Below, in pieces: positions 1 to 7,429 of a stretch of DNA of 64,000 bases. The stretch comes from Mycolicibacterium madagascariense (lineage in GTDB: Bacteria > Actinomycetota > Actinomycetes > Mycobacteriales > Mycobacteriaceae). Position 1 is the stretch's first letter. The number at the start of each line of letters is the position of its first letter. Location: NCBI RefSeq assembly GCF_010729665.1, contig NZ_AP022610.1, positions 3,968,001 through 4,032,000 on the forward strand, read 5' to 3'. A program made the position numbers and the translations under genes. Under the pieces are notes generated by a model, which was not told the origin of the DNA, made no database searches, and saw only the letters and a program-made list of their open reading frames with translations.

Positions 1-2
1 AG

Positions 3-734
3 CGCAATGCCGCTTCCCTGGAGGACGCGAAGGCCGACGCCCGGCGGGTGATCGACCGACTCGGCGGTCAGGTACTCAACCTGAGCGGCACCAACGACGC
101 CTCGAAGCAGGCCCTGGCGGACGCGTCGGAACGCTTCACCGCCGCCGGGTCGCAGATCGAGCAGGCGACGACCGCCCGTCAGGCACAGCTCGCGAAGGAG
201 AGCGCCATGGAGGGCCTCTACTACGTGCGCGCCGCGCGAGTGGCGATGGGCATCGACCCGGGGCCCGAACTCGAGACGCTGGCCGGTCAGAATGCGGCGG
301 GCACCGTCACCGAGGACCGTCGCGTCGACTTCGACGGCCGCCAGATCGAGGCCTCACCGCAGCCGTCGCAACGCACGCCGAACTACTACCCCGGTGGCCG
401 AGTCGCGGGCCGACCCGTTCCGGCCGGCTGGTACTCGGAACCCTGGTGGAAGCCCGCGCTGGTGGCGGGCGCGTGGGGCGTCGGGTCGGCGTTGCTGTTC
501 AGCTCGTTGTTCTCGGGCATGGGTGGGGTCGGCTACGGCGCGCAGGGCTTCGAGAACGGTTATGGCGACGGCTACGGCGACGGTTTCGACCAGGGTCAGC
601 TCGACGCTGCCGGGCAGGATGGCGGCTGGGACAACGGGGGCGGCTGGGACGGCGGCGGCGGCGGTTGGGATTTCGGCGGTGGCGACTTCGGTGGCGGTGG
701 CGACTTCGGCGGCGGCGGGGACTTCGGCTTCTGA
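3..734 (+). CDS. DUF1542-like membrane protein, C-terminal part (5' end outside window)
   Basis: The frame is open from the first complete codon in the window, so the gene begins upstream. What is visible is a charged Ala-rich helical segment, then a conserved Pro/Tyr-rich stretch ending in GWYSEPWWKP, one hydrophobic segment (ALVAGAWGVGSALLFSSLF), and a tail made of GGGDFGG-type glycine repeats ending DFGF. This architecture matches mycobacterial proteins usually labelled DUF1542, which are membrane anchored and of unknown function; that family name is from memory. The gene converges on nei2, with a repeat-rich 147-bp spacer between the stop codons. A function cannot be assigned. Confidence 0.75.
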   Translation, partial: RNAASLEDAKADARRVIDRLGGQVLNLSGTNDASKQALADASERFTAAGSQIEQATTARQAQLAKESAMEGLYYVRAARVAMGIDPGPELETLAGQNAAGTVTEDRRVDFDGRQIEASPQPSQRTPNYYPGGRVAGRPVPAGWYSEPWWKPALVAGAWGVGSALLFSSLFSGMGGVGYGAQGFENGYGDGYGDGFDQGQLDAAGQDGGWDNGGGWDGGGGGWDFGGGDFGGGGDFGGGGDFGF

Positions 735-738
735 CCTC

Positions 739-764
739 GCGCGGCGGGCTGGCGCGGCGGGCTG
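739..764. repeat. Tandem 13-bp repeat, two copies
   Basis: The 13-mer GCGCGGCGGGCTG occurs twice without interruption and a third copy begins and then decays. It starts four bases after the stop codon of the DUF1542-like gene. It may be part of the transcript end between two convergent genes, or simply local slippage. Confidence 0.7.
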
Positions 765-825
765 GCGCAGGTGCGGGCCTCGAGACTGCGGTGAGATCGC
801 GTCAGCGGCCGCAGATGTGATCTCC

Positions 826-884
826 CAGCAGTCTCGGCGCGGTCACAGCAGTCTCAGCGCGGTCATGCAGTCCCGCCGCGGTCA
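826..884. repeat. Three 19-20-bp direct repeats at the nei2 3' end
   Basis: Copies at 826-845, 846-865 and 866-884 share the pattern GCAGTCtcgGCGCGGTCA with a few substitutions. The third copy contains the nei2 stop codon. A partial copy in opposite orientation (GAGACTGC) lies at 782-789, so the block could fold. It may belong to a dispersed mycobacterial repeat family; that is inference. Confidence 0.65.
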
Positions 885-1673
885 CACCTGACAGGTCGGG
901 CACCAGAAGAGGTTGCGGCCCTCCATGACCTCGGTGCGAATCTCGGTGCCGCACACCCGACACGGCTCCCCCGCCCGGCGGTAGACGTAGGTGCGCGGTC
1001 GTCCGCGCAGACCCGGCATCCCCTTGTCGTCGGACTTCCTGATGGTGATGATCTTGCCGCGGGTGACGCCGACCTTCATCAGCGCGACCAGATCGGTCCA
1101 CGCCGCGTCGAACTCCTCTTCGGCGACGTGCGTACCCGGCCGGTGCGGGTCGATCAGGTGTCGGTAGAGCAGTTCGTTGCGGTAGACGTTGCCCACCCCG
1201 GCGATGACCTTCTGATCCATGAGCAGGGCACCAATTGGCCTGCGCGACTTGCTGATCCGGGTCCATGCGGGCGCCGGGTCGGGGGCGCGCCGCAGCGGGT
1301 CGGGACCGAGCCTGGCGACGATGTCCTCGACCTCGGCCTGATGGATCACCTCGCAGGCGGTCGGCCCGCGTAGATCGGTGCCGTACTCCTCGCCGACCAT
1401 GCGCATGCGGACCTGGCCGACGGGCTCGGGCATGGGCACGGGACGTTCGGTGAACTTGCCGTAGAGGCCGAGGTGGACGTGGACCACCGCGCCGCCCTGA
1501 TAGTGGTGAAACAGGTGCTTGCCGTAGGCCTCTGCCCGACGGAGCACGCGTCCGCTCACCGCCTCGGCGGCCTCGGCGAAGCGGCCCTGCGGGCTGGTGA
1601 CCGTCACCGGCGCCCCACCGAACCGCTTCTGGTGCAACCGGGCCAGCCGGTGGATGGTGTGCCCTTCGGGCAT
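882..1673 (-). CDS. nei2: Endonuclease VIII-type DNA glycosylase (Nei2)
   Basis: Fpg/Nei-family base-excision repair enzyme that removes oxidised bases and cleaves the abasic site. The N-terminus MPEGHTIHR gives the catalytic Pro2-Glu3 pair, Lys52 sits in AYGKHLF, the H2TH helix carries VGNVYRNELLY, and a C-terminal zinc finger has Cys238, Cys241, Cys258 and Cys261 around a conserved EGRNLFW loop. All residues needed for activity are present and the 263-residue length is normal. It starts 3 bp after the rpiB stop, so the two are co-transcribed, the same pairing as Rv2464c-Rv2465c in M. tuberculosis. Its stop codon lies inside a short direct-repeat array. Confidence 0.95.
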   Translation of the reverse strand: MPEGHTIHRLARLHQKRFGGAPVTVTSPQGRFAEAAEAVSGRVLRRAEAYGKHLFHHYQGGAVVHVHLGLYGKFTERPVPMPEPVGQVRMRMVGEEYGTDLRGPTACEVIHQAEVEDIVARLGPDPLRRAPDPAPAWTRISKSRRPIGALLMDQKVIAGVGNVYRNELLYRHLIDPHRPGTHVAEEEFDAAWTDLVALMKVGVTRGKIITIRKSDDKGMPGLRGRPRTYVYRRAGEPCRVCGTEIRTEVMEGRNLFWCPTCQV

Positions 1674-1676
1674 CGC

Positions 1677-2150
1677 TCAGGCGCCCGGGACGGGCGGCGC
1701 GACGTGCGTCTGCTCGTACTCGGCGAGGATGTCGATGCGTCGCTGGTGACGCGGGGCCTGCGACCAGGCGGTGGTGAGGAACGCATCGACGAAGGTGAGC
1801 GCGTCCGCGACGGTGTGCATGCGGCCGCCGATGCCGATCAGCTGCGCGTTGTTGTGCTGGCGGGCCAGCGACGCGGTCTCGACGCTCCACGCCAGCGCAC
1901 ATCTGGCGCCGGGCACCTTGTTGGCGGCGATCTGTTCGCCGTTGCCGGAGCCGCCGATGACGATGCCGAGACTGTCGGGGTCCGCGACGGTCCGCTCGGC
2001 CGCCGCGATGCAGAAGGCCGGGTAGTCGTCCTCGGCGTCGTAGGTGAAGGCGCCGCAGTCGATCGGCTCGTGGCCGCCGGCCTCGAGGTGCTCGACGATG
2101 GCCTGCTTGAGTTCGTATCCGGCGTGGTCAGAGCCGAGGTAGACGCGCAT
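1677..2150 (-). CDS. rpiB: Ribose-5-phosphate isomerase B
   Basis: Interconverts ribose 5-phosphate and ribulose 5-phosphate in the pentose phosphate pathway. The N-terminus MRVYLGSDHAG carries the Asp8-His9 pair. The active-site loop reads GGSGNGEQIAANK: the cysteine used by E. coli RpiB is absent and Glu72 occupies the place of the catalytic base described for the mycobacterial enzyme. Length is 157 residues. An AAGG element lies about 7 bp before the ATG. It is followed after 3 bp by nei2 and preceded after 29 bp by the TetR gene on the same strand, so the three may share a transcript. Confidence 0.96.
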   Translation of the reverse strand: MRVYLGSDHAGYELKQAIVEHLEAGGHEPIDCGAFTYDAEDDYPAFCIAAAERTVADPDSLGIVIGGSGNGEQIAANKVPGARCALAWSVETASLARQHNNAQLIGIGGRMHTVADALTFVDAFLTTAWSQAPRHQRRIDILAEYEQTHVAPPVPGA

Positions 2151-2179
2151 GGCGCCACCTTACTTTCCCTCGCTGCCGG

Positions 2180-2731
2180 TCAGCGCGTCGCCACCACGCC
2201 GTCGAGCAGCAGGTCGACGAGCCGACGGGCCTGCTCGGGGGACCCGCTCGCCAGGAAGATTCCGACGAGGCTCGTCACCACGTCGTCGGCGCGGACGTCG
2301 GATCGCATCGTGCCGTCGGAAACGCCTGCGGCCAAGAGGGTTTCGACGGCGCGGACGATGCTCTGCCGGGTGGCGCCCGGCTCCACGGTGCCCGCGGCGA
2401 ACATCGCCCGCAGCGACTCGGCCATGCCGCGCTTGGTGGCGACGAAGGCCGCGTAGCGATCCATCCAGCGACGCAGCGCGACGAGCGGCGGGTGGCGCTG
2501 CAGCAGGTGCTCCGCCGCCGTCGCCACCTCGGCGAGCTCGGTGCGGTAGACGGCCTCGACGAGCGCCTCGCGCGTGGCGAAGTGCCGGTAGAGCGTTCCG
2601 ATCCCGACGCCGGCCTCGCGCGCGATGCCCTCGAGGGACACGGCGGTGCCGTCGGCGGCGGCGAACGCGTCGGTGGCCGCGGCGAGCAGGCGTTCGCGGT
2701 TGCGGTGCGCGTCGGCACGGACTCGCGCCAT
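2180..2731 (-). CDS. TetR-family transcriptional regulator
   Basis: A 183-residue regulator with a typical TetR N-terminus: helices around residues 10-50 include the recognition segment GVGIGTLYRHFATREAL, followed by an all-helical ligand/dimer domain. It is divergent from the aldo/keto reductase gene, and the 79-bp spacer holds two copies of the palindrome CGGAGG-NN-CCTCCG, the expected arrangement for autorepression plus control of the reductase. Ligand unknown. Since rpiB begins 29 bp downstream on the same strand, read-through into rpiB and nei2 is possible. Confidence 0.92.
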   Translation of the reverse strand: MARVRADAHRNRERLLAAATDAFAAADGTAVSLEGIAREAGVGIGTLYRHFATREALVEAVYRTELAEVATAAEHLLQRHPPLVALRRWMDRYAAFVATKRGMAESLRAMFAAGTVEPGATRQSIVRAVETLLAAGVSDGTMRSDVRADDVVTSLVGIFLASGSPEQARRLVDLLLDGVVATR

Positions 2732-2733
2732 AG

Positions 2734-2747
2734 CGGAGGCACCTCCG
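2734..2747. promoter_or_regulatory. Putative TetR operator 1
   Basis: CGGAGG-CA-CCTCCG, a perfect 6+6 inverted repeat with a 2-bp centre, lying 3 bp upstream of the tetR start codon. It overlaps the expected -35 zone of the reductase promoter. The same arms recur in operator 2, which makes a shared regulator likely. Confidence 0.7.
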
Positions 2748-2754
2748 TTTCTGC

Positions 2755-2760
2755 TACGGT
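2755..2760 (+). promoter_or_regulatory. Candidate -10 box for the aldo/keto reductase
   Basis: TACGGT fits the mycobacterial TANNNT -10 consensus and lies between the two palindromes, so binding at either site would be expected to block initiation. Predicted start of transcription is near 2766. No clear -35 hexamer was seen. Confidence 0.4.
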
Positions 2761-2768
2761 CGATGAAG

Positions 2769-2782
2769 CGGAGGATCCTCCG
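2769..2782. promoter_or_regulatory. Putative TetR operator 2
   Basis: CGGAGG-AT-CCTCCG, inside the perfect 16-bp palindrome 2768-2783. Its centre is 35 bp from that of operator 1, and the arms are identical to operator 1 while the two central bases differ. Confidence 0.7.
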
Positions 2783-2810
2783 CCTTGGTCATCATCCACC
2801 AGGGAGCACC

Positions 2811-3731
2811 GTGACGCACACAGAATCCGTGACGCACACCAAGTCACCGGGCGGTCGCGGCCGCCTCGGCCCGTTCGAGGTCAACCGCCTCGGATACGGC
2901 GCGATGCAGCTCGAACCCGAATCGATCTCCACCGACGACGCCGTCGCACTCCTCAGGCGCGCAGTCGAACTCGGCGTCGACCACGTCGACACGGCGTCGT
3001 TCTACGCCGACGGCGAGGTGAACCGCCGCATCCGCACCGCCCTCGCGCCCTACCCCGAGGACCTCGTCATCGTCAGCAAGGTCGGCGGGCGCAGCGTCAT
3101 CGGACCGGTCCCCATCGCCGCCGCCCAGCAACCCGCCGAGCTGCGCGCCGCCGTCGAGGCCGACCTCACGCAGCTCGGCGTCGACCGCATCCACGTGGTT
3201 AACCTGCGCCGGCTCGACCTCCCGCTCGGCGTGCAGGCGCAGGGCGACCAGATCGTCGACCTCGACGACCAGCTCGCCGAACTGATGGCGCTGCGCGACG
3301 AGGGCAAGATCGGCGCGATCGGCCTCAGCAGCGTGGCGCTCGACGTCCTGCAGCGGGCCCTCCCCGCCGGGATCGTCTGCGTGCAGAACGCCTACAGCCT
3401 GCTCGACCGCTCGCACGAGGGTCTGCTGGAGCGCTGCGTGGCCGAGGGCGTCGCGTGGGTGCCGTTCTTTCCACTGGGTTCGTCGTTCCCCGGCTTCCCC
3501 AAGGTGGCCGAGGATCCGGTCGTCGTCGAGGTCGCCGGCGAAATGGCTTGCACGCCCTCGCAGGTCGGCCTGGCCTGGCTGCTGGCCCATGCGCCGAATA
3601 CCCTGCTCATCGCGGGCACCCGCTCGGCCGACCACCTCGAGGAGAACCTCCGCGCGGGCGACGTCGTCCTCACCCAGGACGCGCTGGGGCGGCTCGACGC
3701 GATCTACGAACACCGTCGCGTCAACGATTGA
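2811..3731 (+). CDS. Aldo/keto reductase family protein
   Basis: NADPH-dependent oxidoreductase fold (TIM barrel), about 306 residues. The GTG start at 2811 is chosen because AGGGAG lies 4 bp upstream; longer reading would run through the operators. The N-terminus contains a duplicated THTES/THTKS hexamer, so a start at 2829 is also possible. The barrel shows the AKR Asp and Tyr (HVDTASFYADG) and Lys (IVSKVGG). At the position of the usual catalytic His the sequence reads VVNLRRLD, an Asn, so the tetrad is incomplete. It is divergent from tetR across two operators and is presumably induced by that regulator's ligand. Substrate unknown. Confidence 0.88.
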   Translation: MTHTESVTHTKSPGGRGRLGPFEVNRLGYGAMQLEPESISTDDAVALLRRAVELGVDHVDTASFYADGEVNRRIRTALAPYPEDLVIVSKVGGRSVIGPVPIAAAQQPAELRAAVEADLTQLGVDRIHVVNLRRLDLPLGVQAQGDQIVDLDDQLAELMALRDEGKIGAIGLSSVALDVLQRALPAGIVCVQNAYSLLDRSHEGLLERCVAEGVAWVPFFPLGSSFPGFPKVAEDPVVVEVAGEMACTPSQVGLAWLLAHAPNTLLIAGTRSADHLEENLRAGDVVLTQDALGRLDAIYEHRRVND

Positions 3732-3846
3732 TGACGCGGTCTCGCGCGACGTCACCCGACGAGGCGGTAGAGCGCGACCTGCGCACGGACGCGTCGTCCG
3801 CTTCGATGAAACGAACAGCAGTCCGCATTGCTCCAGGAGGCTAGCC

Positions 3847-4587
3847 ATGGACGAACTGCACGACAGGGTGGTTGCCATCACCGGCGCCAGCAGCGGCATC
3901 GGCGCCGCCACCGCGCGTCGACTCGCGCGCCGCGGGGCCGCCGTCGTCCTCGGCGCGCGCCGCACCGACCGGCTCGACGACCTGGCCGCCGAACTGCAGG
4001 CCGAGGGCGGTCGCGCCGTCGCGGTCACCGTGGACGTCACGCGCGCCGAGGATCTGCACCGACTGGTCGCGACGGCGGTGTCGACCTACGGCCGACTCGA
4101 CGTCCTGGTCGCCAACGCGGGCGTCGGACCGATCTCGCCGATGACGGCCCGTCGCACCGCGGACTGGAACGCGATGATCGACGTCAACCTGCGTGGCGTG
4201 CTGCACGGCATCGACGCGGCGCTGCCCGTTTTCGAGCAGCAGGGCCGCGGCCACTTCGTCACGATCGTCTCGACGGCCGGCATCAAGATCGTGCCGACGA
4301 TGGCGGTGTATGCCGCCACCAAGAACGCCGTCCGCACCCTGCTGGAGGGGCTGCGTCAGGAGTCCACCGACGGCACGCTGAAGACGACGGCGATCTCACC
4401 GGGGTACGTGCGCACCGAGTTCGGCGACTCCGTCACCGATCCGACGATCCGAGCCCAGATCGACCGCGGCATGCAGGAATTCGCGCTCGACCCGGATGCG
4501 GTGGCACGGGCCGTCGAGTTCGCCGTCGATCAGCCGTGGGAGGTGGAGATCGGCGAGCTGTCGATTCGACCGACGGTCCAGGGCTAG
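3847..4587 (+). CDS. Short-chain dehydrogenase/reductase
   Basis: Classical SDR of 246 residues: TGASSGIG nucleotide-binding motif near residue 12, NAG motif, catalytic Ser in VSTAG and YAATK as the Tyr-x-x-x-Lys pair, then PGYVRTEF. The ATG at 3847 follows AGGAGG by 6 bp, an excellent ribosome site. It lies 115 bp after the aldo/keto reductase on the same strand and may share its induction. Its stop codon overlaps the stop of the convergent oxygenase gene (shared CTAG). Substrate cannot be read from sequence. Confidence 0.92.
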   Translation: MDELHDRVVAITGASSGIGAATARRLARRGAAVVLGARRTDRLDDLAAELQAEGGRAVAVTVDVTRAEDLHRLVATAVSTYGRLDVLVANAGVGPISPMTARRTADWNAMIDVNLRGVLHGIDAALPVFEQQGRGHFVTIVSTAGIKIVPTMAVYAATKNAVRTLLEGLRQESTDGTLKTTAISPGYVRTEFGDSVTDPTIRAQIDRGMQEFALDPDAVARAVEFAVDQPWEVEIGELSIRPTVQG

Positions 4588-5543
4588 CCGACGGTGATGG
4601 CGTCGAGGCGCGCCTTGATGAAGTCGGCGCACGTGACGGCCGACAGACCGTCGACCCGCCCGACCGGCGGCGCCAACGGCGTGACCACGGCGTCGTGATT
4701 GGCCTCGTAGAAGTAGATCAGCGAGACCAGGTCCTCCTCGGGGGCCTCGGGCTGGGGCGGCAGCACGCGGTGTCTGCCGGACGGCCAGCGCCGCCCGCTC
4801 CAGTACTCGAGCAGATCGCCGATGTTGACGGTCAGCGCGTCGGGGTCATACGGCGCGTCCTGCCACCCCTCGGCGTCCGAATACACTTGCAGCCCACCGG
4901 CTCCCGGCTCCCGATCCAGTACGGTCACGGTGCCGAAGTCGGTGTGCGGCCCGATCCGGAACTGGCCCGGCTCGGGCGTGCCGACCACGCTGACGGGCGG
5001 ATAGTGGTTGATGTTCATCGTCCAGGTGGGACGGTTCGCCAGCATCGCCCACGGGTTCGCGGGCAGGCCGAGGGCGTGGGAGAAGAGCGCCAACAGGTCG
5101 TCGGACAGCTGGCGCACCGCCGCGGTGTACTGCGCCACCAGCGTATGCAGCTGGGGCACCTCGGCAGGCCAGACGTTGGGCGCGAACCAGATTCGGTCGA
5201 CCTCGGGGTCACCGGTGGGCGTCTCGGCCCCCAGGCTGTAGCTCTCCTTGAGGTCCGGCGGCGTCTCGGTGCCCTCGGCGTACCCGTTGGCCTCGGCGCC
5301 GGGGCCGATCCAGCCGTGCCCGCCGACCGGCACCGAGTACCGTCGCTTGACGTCGTCCGGCAGGGCGAAGAACTCGCGGCTGACGGTCCGCACCGCGGAC
5401 GCCAGCCCCTTGTCGACGCCGTGCCCGGTGACCAGGATGAAGCCCGCCTGCTGCAGGCTCTCGTCGACCTCGGCGGCGACGGCATCCGCTTCGGCTCCCC
5501 CGGCGCGCCATCGCGAGATGTCCACCGTGGCAATGACACTCAT
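4584..5543 (-). CDS. Isopenicillin-N-synthase-type Fe(II) oxygenase
   Basis: Double-stranded beta-helix oxygenase of 319 residues with a DIOX_N-like N-terminus (FILVTGHGV) and iron ligands His200 and Asp202 in GPHTDFG and His258 in SGRHRV. The Arg-x-Ser motif that normally holds the 2-oxoglutarate carboxylate (typically RYS about ten residues after the last His) reads LVS here, in EDLVSLIYFYE, so cofactor use is uncertain. It is the last gene of a strand with permease and cytosine deaminase, 9 bp after the deaminase stop. The IPNS-type superfamily includes fungal thymine 7-hydroxylase, so a pyrimidine substrate is an attractive inference, not shown. Confidence 0.85.
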   Translation of the reverse strand: MSVIATVDISRWRAGGAEADAVAAEVDESLQQAGFILVTGHGVDKGLASAVRTVSREFFALPDDVKRRYSVPVGGHGWIGPGAEANGYAEGTETPPDLKESYSLGAETPTGDPEVDRIWFAPNVWPAEVPQLHTLVAQYTAAVRQLSDDLLALFSHALGLPANPWAMLANRPTWTMNINHYPPVSVVGTPEPGQFRIGPHTDFGTVTVLDREPGAGGLQVYSDAEGWQDAPYDPDALTVNIGDLLEYWSGRRWPSGRHRVLPPQPEAPEEDLVSLIYFYEANHDAVVTPLAPPVGRVDGLSAVTCADFIKARLDAITVG

Positions 5544-5552
5544 GCGCCGGCC

Positions 5553-5993
5553 CTACTCACCGATGTCCTCCAACCACACGTCCGGATGCGCCGCGATGAA
5601 CTCCGTCATCATCTCGACGCACCGCTGATCCTCGAGAACCGTGACCGCGACGCCATGCTCGGCCAGCCAGTCGTGGCCACCGCTGAACGTCTGCGCCTCG
5701 CCGATGACGACGGCGCCGATGTTGAACTGACGCACCAGCCCACTGCAGTACCAACAGGGCGATAGCGTCGTCACCATGATCGTCGATCGGTAGTCGCGCT
5801 GGCGGCCGGCCGCGCGGAAGGCATCGGTCTCGCCGTGCACCGACGGGTCGTCGTCCTGCACGCGCCGGTTGCGACCGCTGCCCAGCAAGACCCCGTCGGC
5901 GCTGAAGAGCGCGGCGCCGATCGGTATTCCGCCCTCGGACAACCCCTTTCGCGCTTCGCCGACGGCGACGTCGAGCATCTCCTCCTGGGTCAT
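5553..5993 (-). CDS. Yeast-type cytosine deaminase (zinc CDA fold)
   Basis: A 146-residue zinc deaminase with ligands His53 (HGE, Glu55 as proton shuttle) and Cys80/Cys83 (SPCWYC). It resembles Saccharomyces Fcy1 through most of its length, including GGIPIG, TTLSPC and the closing WLEDIGE against WFEDIGE in yeast (from memory), rather than E. coli CodA or tRNA/guanine deaminases. Expected reaction: cytosine to uracil, and possibly 5-methylcytosine to thymine as in yeast. The start is fixed by ATGA overlap with the permease stop codon, implying translational coupling, and context with an NCS1 permease supports a nucleobase substrate. Guanine or creatinine deaminase is less likely. Confidence 0.87.
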   Translation of the reverse strand: MTQEEMLDVAVGEARKGLSEGGIPIGAALFSADGVLLGSGRNRRVQDDDPSVHGETDAFRAAGRQRDYRSTIMVTTLSPCWYCSGLVRQFNIGAVVIGEAQTFSGGHDWLAEHGVAVTVLEDQRCVEMMTEFIAAHPDVWLEDIGE

Positions 5994-7384
5994 ACCGCCA
6001 GTCGCTCTGCGGCGATCTTGGAACGGCACATCAGCAGGTACAGACCACCCGCGAGCAGGAAGCCGACGAAGAACGTCACGTCGCCCAGCTGCGGGACGGC
6101 CTTCGCGACGACGCCGACGAACTTCTCCTGGTTCGAGAACAGCAGGACCGACACGACCATGCCGATGGCGAACGAAGCGAGCCCCAACCAGTTCGAATAG
6201 GACCGGTCGTACAGGAACCCCGCGATGCGCTGATCGCGCCGCATGTACTGATCGGCGAACACCACGCCCAGCCACGGGCCGATCCAGTAGGCGATGACCA
6301 ACAGGAACGCCTCGTAGCTCTGGGCGGCGTCGGGCAGGGCCCACTTGGCGACCAGGAACCCCGCCACCCCGAAGAACACCGTGACCAGCGCACGGGCCAC
6401 GTGCGACGGCAGCTTGATGCCGATGGTGACGAACGCCATGGCGCCGGAGTAGATGTTGATCGAGTTGGCCGCGATGGCCCCGATCGCGATCGCCAGCAGC
6501 GTGGCCTTGGCGATCGGCGAGGCCAGCTCGCCGGTGAACGCCTCGGTCGGGTTCTTCGACAGCGCGGGTCCGATCGTCACCGACGCCGCGCCGACGATCT
6601 CCAGCACCGCGCACGACAGGAACAGACCAGCCGAGGCAAACAGCCCGGTGGCGGCCGTCGACACCGAGGACGGCAGGTAGCGGGTGTAGTCCGCCGCGTA
6701 CGGGGTCCAGCCCGCCGCGTAGCCGAACGCGGTGCCGACGGTGAGCAGGAAGCCGCCCAACCCGCCGACGCCGCTGGGCAGGGCAGGCGCGCCGACGTGG
6801 GACTTCATCAGGATGGCGACCGACGCCACCGCGAAGATGACGGCCAGCACGGGGAACGACCACCGCTCGAAGGCCTGCACCAGGTTGTGGCCGAAGAACG
6901 CGAAGGCGGTCTGCACCAGCACCACGATGACCAGCGCAAGCAGCGGGCCGATGCCGAACAGCGCGGCCAGCGCGTACGCACCGCTCACGCTGTTGGTGGC
7001 GAACCAGCCGACGCCGGCGGTCACCGACATCAGCACCGCGGGCACGGCGTTGCCCTTGAAGCCGAACGCCAGCCGCCCCAGCACCATCTGCGGCACCCCG
7101 TGCAGCGGGCCGCGCGCCGACAGGAAGTAGTGCGCCACCGCGCCGAGCCCGGTACCGATGACGATGCCGACGACCGCCTGCCAGAACGACATGCCATAGA
7201 AGGCGACCGCCAGCACGCCGACGTAGATCGTCGCGAACTCCAGGTTCGGCGAGGTCCAGGTCCAGAACAACTGGCTCGGCTTGCCGTGGCGGTCTTCCTC
7301 GGCGATGAACTCGTTTCCGCCGGGCTCGACGGCCACCAGTTTGTTGCGGTAGGAGCCGTCGGTGGTGGGCTCGGTCGCTGTCAT
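5990..7384 (-). CDS. NCS1-family nucleobase (cytosine/purine-type) permease
   Basis: A 464-residue integral membrane protein with about 12 hydrophobic segments and the NCS1 hallmarks: a polar N-terminus running into SPNLEF, and GLGAVAHYFLSARGPLHGVPQM in the first helices, like CodB and fungal Fcy2-type carriers. It probably imports cytosine or a related base by cation or proton symport. Its TGA overlaps the ATG of the deaminase, so uptake and deamination are made together. The ThrE-like gene ends 45 bp upstream on the same strand, so the transcript may start further up. No strong ribosome site precedes the ATG. Confidence 0.88.
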   Translation of the reverse strand: MTATEPTTDGSYRNKLVAVEPGGNEFIAEEDRHGKPSQLFWTWTSPNLEFATIYVGVLAVAFYGMSFWQAVVGIVIGTGLGAVAHYFLSARGPLHGVPQMVLGRLAFGFKGNAVPAVLMSVTAGVGWFATNSVSGAYALAALFGIGPLLALVIVVLVQTAFAFFGHNLVQAFERWSFPVLAVIFAVASVAILMKSHVGAPALPSGVGGLGGFLLTVGTAFGYAAGWTPYAADYTRYLPSSVSTAATGLFASAGLFLSCAVLEIVGAASVTIGPALSKNPTEAFTGELASPIAKATLLAIAIGAIAANSINIYSGAMAFVTIGIKLPSHVARALVTVFFGVAGFLVAKWALPDAAQSYEAFLLVIAYWIGPWLGVVFADQYMRRDQRIAGFLYDRSYSNWLGLASFAIGMVVSVLLFSNQEKFVGVVAKAVPQLGDVTFFVGFLLAGGLYLLMCRSKIAAERLAV

Positions 7385-7429
7385 GGGTACACCGTGGTCC
7401 GAGCCGCCGCCCGACGCAACCGGAGTGGG

